From the NCBI GenBank assembly GCA_013146195.2, contig CM028377.1, positions 20,300,796 to 20,364,795 on the forward strand: DNA of 64,000 nucleotides, written 5' to 3'. A model generated the notes under the pieces. That model had not been told where the DNA came from and did not search any database. It saw only the letters and a program-made list of their open reading frames with translations. Below, piece by piece: positions 54,644-64,000 of the stretch; position 1 is the first letter of the stretch; each line of letters starts with the position of its first letter. The DNA comes from Codonopsis lanceolata (taxonomy: Eukaryota > Streptophyta > Magnoliopsida > Asterales > Campanulaceae). The translations under genes and the position numbers were made by a program.

Positions 54644-55319
54644 TGAGCTGCCCGGCCCAAAAGGCCCAAGCAATGGTCACGTGCACAACATGCCCCCCTC
54701 AGCCATGAGCAAAGCATGTGCGTCCTACATGATTTAAATTCAAATATCCAACCAGCAGCGCTCAGCCGACAAGATGTTTTGCCCTCAGATGAGCACTTTT
54801 GCCCCAGAAGCCTGGAGGCTCAGTAATGCAATGAGCAAATCCCAGTATGCAGCGAGCAAGATCTCAGGCATGCAACAAGCAAAGTTTAAGCGAGAATGCT
54901 CGCCATGCTCGGTAACTCAGTAACGGTTACTTAGGACGTGGGTGGTTATCACCGGGAAACCCGCCACCACGTTCAAGAAGTGACTGTTCGGTTGAAAGTG
55001 GTCTTTAATGTGCCAGTTTCATACGCTCATGGATTGAATGAGCAGTTAACTCAGTTCTCTAGTAAGCCTATAAAAACCCCTCAAAACGAAGGAGGGAGGT
55101 ATGTGATTTCTTAACTAAGGCAAAACTCTGTCAAATTGCTTACTCAACTGAGTGATTATTGATTCATATGCCGTAGTGCATTTGCAGGGTAAGACCCTGC
55201 CTAGTTTACAGTTAGTGTTTGCATTTCAGGGTTGGGCCTTGAAGGATTTGGATAGAATTGAAAGTCATATATCTAATTTGTTAAGCCTAGTGTGTCTGAG
55301 GATTATTTTGGACGCATCA
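54644..55319 (+). repeat. Tat-3 3' LTR, full length
   Basis: 676 bp, TGAGCTGCCC...GCATCA. TATA box TATAAAAA at 55069-55076. The last 200 bp (55120-55319) have no counterpart in the 5' LTR. Followed by duplication ACTTT. Confidence 0.88.
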
Positions 55320-57767
55320 ACTTTTAAAACCATAATTCATTTTAAAACAATATGAGATACTTATTTTCTATTTTTATTGGTAATGAAAGTTTAAATATTT
55401 TATCTAAACACTTTTAAAACCAACACCGCATTCTAACCATGTGGTATACATATTTTCTATTAGTAATAATAGTAGTAGATAAAAAGCTTTTTAACCAACA
55501 TCTATTTCTAAATAATGTGGATACATGTTTTCTATTGGTAATAACATAAAAATGTCTTTATCTAATGACTTTTATAACCAATACTCATTTCTAAATAATG
55601 TGAGATATATTTCTTTGTAACCAATGTGAGATACATCATCTAAAAACTTTTTAAACTAATACCGTTTTTCTAACCAATGTGAAATACTTCTCTTCTATCG
55701 TTAATAATGGTAGTCTTTTAAAATCAGCATCACTCTGTAACCAATGTGGAATACATATCCTTATTTGGTAATAATTGTAAAAGTCTTTTATCTTAAAATT
55801 TTTATAACCAACATCTCTTGCTAAATAATGTGGGATACATCTCTTCTATTGTATTGATGATAAAAGTAAAAGTCTTTTATCTAAAGATTTTTAAAACCAA
55901 CATCATTTTTTTAACTAATGTATGATATCTCTTTTATTAGTAATAATAGTAAAAAAAATTTTTTATCTAAAATTAAAATTAACATAACTTTCTAACCAAT
56001 GTGAGATATACATCTTCTATAAATAATAATGGTAGAAGTCTTATATCTAAAGACTTTGAAAACCAACATTACCATCTACCAAATGTATGATACATCTATT
56101 CAATTAGTAATAATAGTATTTTTAAAACCAACATTAATTTATAACCAATGTGTGATATATCTCTTCTATTGATAATAATATTAGAATACTTTGTAATCAA
56201 TGTGAGATATATGCATCTATTCTATTTGTACCAAAAAAACTGTAATCTAAAAACTTTTTAAACCAATATTTATTTTTAAACAATGTGAGATGTATATATT
56301 TTATTGGTCATAAGAGTAAAAGTCTTTAATATAAGACTTTTAAAACTAACATATTTTTCTAAACAATATAAGATACATCTATTCTATGGTGATAAAAGTA
56401 GAAATCTTTTATCAAAATATTTTCAAAATGAACATCAATTTATAACCAATGTAAGATACATATTTTTTATTGGTAATATTAGTAGCGATGTATTTCATAT
56501 TTGTTATAAATTGATTTTGGTTTTAAAAGTTATTAGATTAAAAATCTAACATTTTATTACTAATAGAAGAGTTGTATCCCTCATTGGTTTGGAAATAATG
56601 TTGGTTGTAAATTTATATATATATAAAAGACTTCTACTATTAACAATAGAAGAGATTAATATTTCATTATTGTATTAATTATTAATACCTATTATTAATA
56701 GGTAATGATTGAGAAACAATGAGTCACACATAAATGTTTGAGAATAATAATAGTATTATTGTTATAAAAAAATAGCAATAGTAATAGCAATAATAAAAAT
56801 AATATTGTACAATTCTTATCATCATTGTCATTAATGAAAAGAAAAATAAATTTTTCGTCCAAATGAAAGTTTTTTTAGCATATCTGCGTTAGTAGACACC
56901 TTAAATTTTTGACTTTATGGTATTAAAATATTTATTTTAACACTTTTAAAATCATTATTCATATTCTAACAATGTGATATACTTATTTTCTATTTCTATT
57001 GGTAATAAAAGTTTAAAGACTTTTAAAGCAAACATCTCTTTCTAACCATGTGTGGTATACATCTTTTAATTTCTATTGGTAATAATATTATTTTTTAAAA
57101 CCAACATTAATTTCTAACAAATGTGAATAGTAATAATAATAGTCTTTTATATAAAAACTTTTGAAATCATCATCTTTTTCTAAACAATGCGGGATACATA
57201 TCTTATATTGGTTATAACATAAAAATAATAATAGTAGTAGTATTTTATCTAAAGAGTTTTGAAACCAACATCTCTTTGTAAACAATGTGTGATACATCTC
57301 TTATATTAATAATACCATAAAAATTCTTTTATCTATGAATTCTATAACTAATATATGTTTCTAAATAATATGGATCTTTTTTTAACCAATGTGAGATACA
57401 TTATCTAACAATATTTTAAACTAATATCACTTTTCTAGCCAATGTGAAATACATATTTTTACTATTGGTATTAAGTCTTTTACAAAAAAAAACTTTTAAT
57501 ACATATATCACTCTCTAACCAATGTGGAATACATCTTATCATTTGGTAATAGTAGTAGAAGTTTTTTCTCTAAAAAAAATCTAAAACCAACATCTCTTTC
57601 TATACAATGTGATACATCTCTTCTCTTATCTTTTATTGATGATAAAAGTAGAATTTTTTTATTTAAAGACTTTTAAAATCAACAATTACTTTTTAACCAA
57701 TGTAAGATTTATCTCTTTTATTGGTAATAATAGTAATTTAAAACCAACATCAATTTATAACAAATGT

Positions 57768-57834
<67 letters not shown>

Positions 57835-60800
57835 TATTGGTAATAAGAGTAAGTCTTTTATATAATCTAAAATAATTAAAAATCAACATAATTTTTTAAC
57901 CAATATGAGATATACATCTTCTATTAGTAATAATGGTATAAGTTTTATCAAAAGACTTTGAAAACCAACATTACTTTCTAACTATGTATGATGCATCTCT
58001 TCAATTGGTAATTAATAATAATATTTTTAAAACAACCATTAATTTCTAACCAATGTGGGATACATCTCTTCTATTGGTAATAACATTAGAATATTTTCTA
58101 ACAATTGTGAGATACATCTCTTATAAAAGTGAAAGTTTTAGTTTAAAGACTTTAAAATCTATTATTTTCTTTTTAAACAATGTGTTATATATCTCTTTTA
58201 TTGGTAATAATATAAAATCAACATCATTTTCTAACCAATGTGAGATATACATCTTCTATTGACAATAATGGTAGAAGTCTTTTACCAAATGACTTTGAAA
58301 ACCAACATTACTTTCCAACCAATGTATGATACATCTGTTCTATTGGTACTTAATAATAGTATTTTTAAAACCGACATCAATTTCTAACTAATGTGGGATA
58401 CATCTTTTATATTGTTTAAAAATTAGTGTTTTTAGTAAACGAAATTGTGCAACTTGAGGCACAAATTTCTTTACGTGTCATTTGTTTGTTGGGGAATGTA
58501 ATTGCGCAAATGTGTTCTACTCGGTGAGAGTATCGAAGTGATATATATATTTTTTTGTCCAAATCGAGTTTTGGATGAATAAGATATTAAGACTTAAAGT
58601 ATAATACTTGTTAAAAATTAATATTTTTAGTGAAAGAAATTGTGCAACTTGAGGCACTGATTTTTTTACGTGTCATTTGTTTGTTGGCGAATGTAATTGC
58701 AAAAATATGTTCTACTCGGTGAGAGCATAGAAATGATATATTTATTTGTCTAAATCGAGCTTTGGATGAATAAGATATCAAGACTTAAAGTATAATACTT
58801 ATTAAAAAATTAGTGATTTTAGTGAAAGAAATTGTGCAACTTGAGTCACGAATTTCTTGATGTGTCATTTGTTTGTTGGCAAAAATAATTGTACAAATGT
58901 GTTATATTCGGTAAGAGCATCGAAATGATATATTTATTTGTCCAAATCAAGTTTTGGATGAATAAGATATGAATGCTTAAAGTATGGTGTTAGAAGTGAG
59001 TCATTAGAAGTAATGTGTCACCTTGAAGAGTTTTATCCCACATTGGTTAGAAGTAATGTTAGTTGTAAAAGTTTTTAAATATAAGTCTTCTACTATAGAC
59101 AATAGATGAAGTTATATATACTAATCCTAATACCTCTTATCATATTGATTATTATTATGTATGCGTTATACTCGGTAAGAGCATCAAAATGATATATTTA
59201 TTTGTCCAAATCAAGTTTTTGATGAATAAGATATGAATGTTTAAAGTATGGTATTAAAAGTGAGTCATTAGAAATAACGTGTCACTTGAGGAGTTTTATC
59301 TCACATTGGTTAGAAGTAATGTTAGTTGTAAAAGTTTTTAAATATAAGCCTTCTTCTATAGACAATAGATGAAGTTATATATACTAATACTAATGTCTTT
59401 TATCATATTGATTATTATTATGTATTATTTTTAGTTAATGGCTAGAAAACCAAAAGTTTTTAAAGCCTCCACATGGATGTTCTACAATGAAAATTTATCA
59501 AAAGGTGGTGAGGTGACACAACTAAAGTGCTCCTCACCAACTATATATATATATATAACTCATATGAGATACATGCATCTATTATATTTGTAACAAAAAA
59601 TCTTTAATCTAAAGACTTTTTAAACCAACATTTATTTTTAAACAATGTGAGATACATATCTTTTATTAGTAATAAAAGTAAAAATATTTACTATAAGACT
59701 TTTAAAACTAACATCTTTTTATAAACAATGTAAAATACATTTTTTTCATATTCTAACAATATGAGATACTTCTTTTTTATTTCCATTGGTCATAAAAGTT
59801 TTGAGACTTTTATCAAAAGACTTTTAAAACAAACATCTGTTTCTAACCATGTGTTATACATTTTTTCTATCGGTAATAATAGTATTTTTAAAAATAACAT
59901 TAATTTCTAACAAATGTGAGATACATTATTCTATAGTAATAATAATAGTCTTTTATATAATTTTTGTTTTGAAATTAGCATCTCTTTCTAAACAATGTGT
60001 GATACATCTCTTCTATTGGTTATAACATAAAAATAATAATAGTAGTAGTATTTTATCTAAATAGTTTTGAAACCAACATCTCTTTGTAAACAATGTGTGA
60101 TATATCTCTTGTATTGATAACATAAAAATTCGTTTATCTATGAATTTTATAACCAATATATGTTTCAAAATAATGTGGATCTCTTTGTAACCAATGCGGT
60201 GTACATTATCTAAAAACATTTTAAACCAATATCAATTTTCCTAACTAATGTGAAATACATATTTTTTCTATTGGTATTAAGTCTTTCATATAAAGACTTT
60301 TAATACCTACATCACTCTCTAACCAATGTGTAATACATCTCATCATTTGGTAATAGTAGTAGAAGTTTTTTATCTAAAAAAATATCTAAAACCTACATCT
60401 CTTTCTATATAATGTGATCTCTATCTTCTATTCTCTTTTATTAATGATAAAAGTAAAGACTTTCAAAATCAACATCATTTTTTAACAAATATAAGATTAG
60501 TCTCTTTTATTGGTAATAATAGTAATTTAAAATTAACATCAATTTATAACAAATGTGTGATATATATCTTCTATTGCTAATAATAGTAAGTCTTTTATAT
60601 AATCTAAAATAATTAAAAATCAACATCATTTTTGAACCAATGTGAGATATACATCTTCTATTGGTAATAATGGTAGAAGTCTTTTATCAAAAAACTTTGA
60701 AAACCAACATCACTTTCTAACCAATGTATGATACATCTTTTCAATTAGTAATTAATAATAGTATTTTGAATACAAACATCAATTTCTAACCAATGTGTGA

Positions 60801-62040
60801 TGCATCTATTCTATTGGTAATAATAGTAGAATGTTTTGTAACCATGTGAGATACATCTCTTGTAAAAGTGAAAGTTTTTAGTCTAAAGACTTTAAAATCT
60901 AACATTTTCTTTTTAAACAATGTGTTATACATCTCTTTTATTGGTAACAATATAAAATAATTTAAACTCAACATCATTTTCTAATAAATGTGAGATATAC
61001 ATCTTCTATTGGTAATAATGGCAAAAGTCTTTTATCAAATGACTTTGAAAATCAATATCACTTTTCAACCAGTGTATGATGCATTTCTTCTATTGGTACT
61101 TAATAATAGTATTTTAAAAACCAACATAAATTTCTAACAAATGTGTGATACATCTCTTCTATTGTTGAAAAAATATTGTTTTTAGTGAAAAAAATTGTGC
61201 AACTTGAGGCACAAATTTCTTTACGTGTCATTTGTTTGTTGGCGAAGGTTATTGCGCAAATGTGTTCTACTCGGTGAGAGCATCAAAATGATATATTTAT
61301 TTATTTAAATCGAGTTTTGGATAATAAGATATCAAGACTTAAAGTATAATACTTGTTAAAAAAATTAGTGTTTTTAGTGAGAGAAATTGTGCAACTTGAG
61401 GCACGAATTTCTTTACGTGTCATTTGTTTGTTGGCTAATGTAATTGCGCAAATGTGTTCTACTCGGTGAGAGCATCGAAATGATATATTTATTTATCCAA
61501 ATCGAGTTTTGGATAAATAAGATATCAAGACTTAAAGTATAATACTTATTAAAAAATTAGTGTTTTTAGTGAAAGAAATTGTGCAACTTGAGGCACAAAT
61601 TTCTTTACGTGTCATTTTTTTATTGACAAAAGTAATTGTGCAAATATGTTCTACTCAGCAAGAACATCGAAATGATATATTTATTTGTTCAAATCAATTT
61701 TTGGATGAATAAGATATTAAAGCTTAAAGTATGTTGTTAAAAGTGAGTCATTAGAAGCAATATCTAACATTGAAGAATTTTATCCTACATTGGTTAGAAG
61801 TAATGTTAGTTGTAAAAGTTTTTAAATATAAGTCTTCTACTATTGACAATTGAAGAAGTTATATATATTAATACTAATACCCCTTATCATATTGATTATT
61901 ATTATGTATTATTATTAGCTAATGACTAGAAAACCAAAAGTTTTTAAAGCTTCCACATGGATGCTTTAGAATGAAGATTTATCCAAAGGTGGTGAGGTGT
62001 CACAACTATAGTATTTTTCACCAACTTTATATATATATAT
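55320..62040. repeat. AT-rich tandem array of hairpin-bearing monomers
   Basis: Dozens of degenerate monomers, commonly about 85 bp (range about 55-110). Each carries two inverted repeats: AAAGTCTTT...AAAGACTTT around TATCT, and AACCAAT...ATTGGT around GTGAGATACATC. Interspersed are a 190-200-bp unit with ATTGTGCAACTTGAGGCAC and CTACTCGGTGAGAGCATCG (three copies at 58430-58990, three at 61175-61735) and a unit with TCACATTGGTTAGAAGTAAT. Segments 57.0-59.5 kb and 59.75-62.0 kb are collinear, indicating a duplication of about 2.5-2.8 kb. No coding potential; the short ORFs are spurious. Confidence 0.88.
57772..57832. repeat. (AT)n microsatellite inside the array
   Basis: About 30 AT dinucleotides replacing part of one monomer (after GTGTGATATAT). 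The homologous position in the duplicated segment (about 60557) has no such expansion, so it arose after the duplication. Confidence 0.93.
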
Positions 62041-62063
62041 ATATAGTGAGAGAGAGAGAGAGA

Positions 62064-62098
<35 letters not shown>
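62041..62098. repeat. (AG)n microsatellite
   Basis: GAGAGA tract with one GG interruption, immediately after an AT tract that ends the tandem array. Confidence 0.95.
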
Positions 62099-62101
<3 letters not shown>

Positions 62102-62930
62102 GGGTACAAAACTCATAATTTTTAAAAAAGGATTATGCAAATAGTATTTGAGTTTGTCATAATTGAAAAAAAATTTGGAGTATGATATAATGTTAATATT
62201 ACAAATGGATGATAAAGTTAAAAAAATTACGAATATAGTAATTATAATTTTTGAAAGTAATGAAACATGTCAAATTAAAAGAAGGACCAGTATTTTTCAC
62301 ATATTTTATACTTTTTACAGAAAATTTGATACTTCATAGAAAATTTTGTATATGTATTATAATACTATTTATTCATTATTTTATTTCTTTGTAACTAGAT
62401 ATTTGTGCCCGTGCCCATGAAACAGTGCTAGTATATATGATTTCGACAATTGAAATGACAATGTTTAAATTGAAAGTGCAATTTTAAAAAATGTTATTGT
62501 TGAAGGGGTACATTGCTTCAAGTGGTAGTTGATGAGCGCTATTCGAACTCGACCCATAGTTGATGGGTGTTATTTGTAAGGAGTTATATGTAATTGACTC
62601 ATGAATGTTTGATTTTGCGACTGAAATCAATTCCCACAGCCAAATAGCCTCAATCAATCAACTGAGCTATATTGTGAGATTATATTAATGTAAGAGTGAT
62701 GTTTTATAAGGGGTGATTGTTCAGAAGAAAAAAACGTGACTGCTCGTAATATTAATTATATGAGATGACTTTGTAATAAGGAATTAAAAGTGGATAACTA
62801 CTCTCACACATGTGAATGTGAGGGAGAATCACAACCTTTAAATTTTTGAAGATAATTTAATCTCAACATCTAAATAGCTTTAGTCAATTGCACATGTGTG
62901 AGTATGAGCTCTATTGTATATTAGATTAAT
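62099..62930. other. AT-rich spacer, possible old SINE and Helitron-like remnants
   Basis: No gene. 62394-62420 has CTAGATATTTGTGCCCGTGC, a degraded relative of the Helitron-like ends. 62520-62680 contains tRNA-like fragments (minus strand TAGCTCAGTTGATTG near 62668 and GAGTTCGAATAGC near 62545), but the spacing is too large for a normal pol III promoter. Limits not resolvable. Confidence 0.35.
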
Positions 62931-63104
62931 GTTTAGTGGTAACTACCTTGTATAGTTCATTTCCTTATATAATTATTTGCTTGTTATAACTCCTTCCTTG
63001 TAAAGGATTCATGTACTTCTACTTCTAATGTAATCCTATTTCAATAGGTGATTTGATCAATGAATAGGCTATGCCATTATTCAATATACTTGTGAATTTC
63101 TACA
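62931..63104 (+). repeat. End of a copia-type 5' LTR (start unresolved)
   Basis: The sequence up to ATTTCTACA at 63104 is followed directly by the primer site, so it must be the 3' part of an LTR. I cannot fix its left end because the second LTR is outside the window. Confidence 0.6.
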
Positions 63105-63116
63105 TGGTATCAGAGC
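63105..63116 (+). promoter_or_regulatory. Primer-binding site of a second copia element
   Basis: TGGTATCAGAGC directly after the LTR end CA; initiator tRNA-Met type, as in the element at 22621. Confidence 0.9.
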
Positions 63117-63165
63117 AAAGCTCCTAAACCTTCTTCCCCGCTGCCACCAGTCAAATCTTACTACC

Positions 63166-63735
63166 ATGGCTACCGACACCCACATCCTTACCATTCAAAA
63201 CCCCGAGGATCCAACCAAAACCTTCCAATTCATTACCATCTCCCACCACAATATCGCTAAACTTACCTCCACCAACTACATCACTTGGAACCTCCAAGTT
63301 GAGGTCACCCTCATTGGATATGACCTCTACAAATTTGTAGATGGAACATACCCATGTCCGCCTCCCACCATCCTCTCGAAGGATGCCCCCACACACAACC
63401 CTAAATATGAACCCTGGATCTGGCAAGACAAGCTTCTATTTGGAGCCCTTGTCGGTTTTCTATCTGCTCCTCTTGTCCTTCTAATGTAGCAGGTCGCCAC
63501 CACCCGTGTAGCATGAGAAAACATCACTCGCACCTATGCCCGCCCAACTCGTGGCCATATTAACCATATCAATGACCACCTTAAGCGAGTTTCCAAAGGC
63601 ACTCAGACGATCTCAAAATGCATCCAGTTCGTCAAAAGTTGGTCTTACGAGCTCGCTGCTCTTGGTAAACCTCTTGACCACGAAGATCTCATTGAGATCA
63701 TCTTGGGGGGTTTAGACGTTTCAACCCCCCTTACG
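63166..63735 (+). pseudogene. Copia gag, second element (truncated)
   Basis: ATG at 63166 (MATDTHILTIQNPED). Contains the Retrotran_gag_3-type sequence KLTSTNYITWNLQVEVTLIG, FVDGTYPCPPPTI, PWIWQDKLLFGALVGFL. A TAG at 63487 and a TGA near 63513 interrupt it; afterwards the same frame continues with RTYARPTRGHIKHI, KGTQTISKCIQFVKSW, ELAALGKPLDHEDLIEIILG to about 63720. The similarity then stops abruptly at unrelated sequence. A different lineage from the 22621 copia (different gag N-terminus). Confidence 0.85.
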
Positions 63736-63979
63736 TAAGATGCAGGTGGTTTCAAAACTTAAACGCGTGGAATACGCTTGCCCTCGTTATAGACTCAAAA
63801 TGTGTTTACAGAGTCGCCACCTCTATTTTATGGTTAAATAGAGAAAAATCAAAAATATCAAAATGTATGTGTTCGGGGGCTAAGTTACAAGTTAGGAAGG
63901 GGTTAAACACTCAACTCGTCCTTTCGGTCTCACAATGCATTTGCTAATATGCTTGTTTTCTTTAATACACTTTGGTCTA
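63736..63979. other. Unidentified sequence interrupting copia gag
   Basis: Begins ACGTAAGATGCAGGTGG and contains ACAGAGTCGCCACCTC and GTTCGGGGGCTAAG. AGTCGCCACC-containing segments of this type are widespread in plant repeats, so another transposable element probably inserted here. Both ends cannot be seen. Confidence 0.4.
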
Positions 63980-64000
63980 GAAATATATATATATATATAT
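63980..64000. repeat. (AT)n microsatellite at window edge
   Basis: A run of AT dinucleotides that continues past the end of the window. Confidence 0.85.

Larger units (their letters stand above)
45700..55319 (+). mobile_element. Tat-3, Ty3/gypsy Tat-type element with antisense ORF
   Basis: Bounded by the duplication ACTTT (45695-45699 and 55320-55324) with TGAGCTG...ATCA LTR ends. Plus-strand pol (47288-50588) has RT, RNase H, a second archaeal-type RNase H and integrase; a minus-strand ORF (51254-53749) lies between pol and the 3' LTR. The 5' LTR lacks about 200 bp at its inner end, and the primer site is missing. The gag capsid and protease are also missing. Several stops in pol. Same family group as Tat-2, with the shared pre-LTR motif GCTCCGAGCATGAATGC. 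Confidence 0.93.

Noticed and set aside
62520..62680. tRNA gene or intact SINE
   Set aside because: A- and B-box-like pieces are about 120 bp apart and degenerate; no cloverleaf can be drawn.

Overview
This window looks like nuclear intergenic DNA of a flowering plant, probably a eudicot with a repeat-rich genome. It is a nest of transposable elements with no convincing intact host gene. The evidence is the retrotransposon families present (Ty3/gypsy Tat-type elements with a second RNase H and an antisense extra ORF, Ty1/copia elements with a TGGTATCAGAGC primer site, plant LINEs with a DUF4283-like domain, a tRNA-derived SINE, CACTA, hAT, Stowaway-like and Helitron-like ends) together with AT-rich spacers and long dinucleotide arrays. 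I cannot name the species.

Layout. 1-2200: a TTAAC pentanucleotide satellite and AT-rich short repeats. 2200-3970: a CACTA end with GCGAC subterminal repeats, with what may be a captured promoter and first exon inside it. 3971-13325: a minus-strand LINE (LINE-A), cut at its 3' side by the CACTA and split at 5425-11717 by a complete LTR element (Tat-1; 5-bp target duplication GATAG). Tat-1 has no gag-pol; its interior carries about 2.9 kb of hairpin-forming minisatellites. 13326-19740: MITE-like pieces, microsatellites, CACTA ends, a SINE, GGCCC-rich hAT-like elements and a Helitron-like end. 19740-30642: a plus-strand LINE (LINE-B) split at 22621-30124 by a young Ty1/copia element (490-bp LTRs with five differences; duplication CCTTC). 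30643-43156: a Tat gypsy element (Tat-2) on the minus strand with an intron-bearing ORF on its antisense strand. It is interrupted by a 100-N assembly gap and is probably a scaffold join of two different copies. 43157-45699: AT-rich spacer with a perfect hAT MITE. 45700-55319: a third Tat element (Tat-3) on the plus strand, inserted into a tandem array that continues from 55320 to about 62040. 62040-64000: a microsatellite, AT-rich spacer and the broken start of another copia element.

How the parts relate. The two LINEs are related to each other and serve as landing pads for LTR elements. Tat-1 and Tat-2 share an internal block and LTR motifs, so Tat-1 reads as a non-autonomous derivative that an autonomous Tat-2-like relative could have moved. 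Tat-2 and Tat-3 share the sequence next to the 3' LTR and the antisense ORF (putative 'gypsy type' transposon domain plus coiled coil), on opposite window strands but in the same place relative to gag-pol. The most unusual material is (i) the hairpin minisatellites of Tat-1, (ii) the antisense ORF, whose reading frame is broken by only two in-frame UAG codons and small introns, and (iii) the roughly 6.7-kb array at 55.3-62 kb built from monomers with two inverted repeats each.
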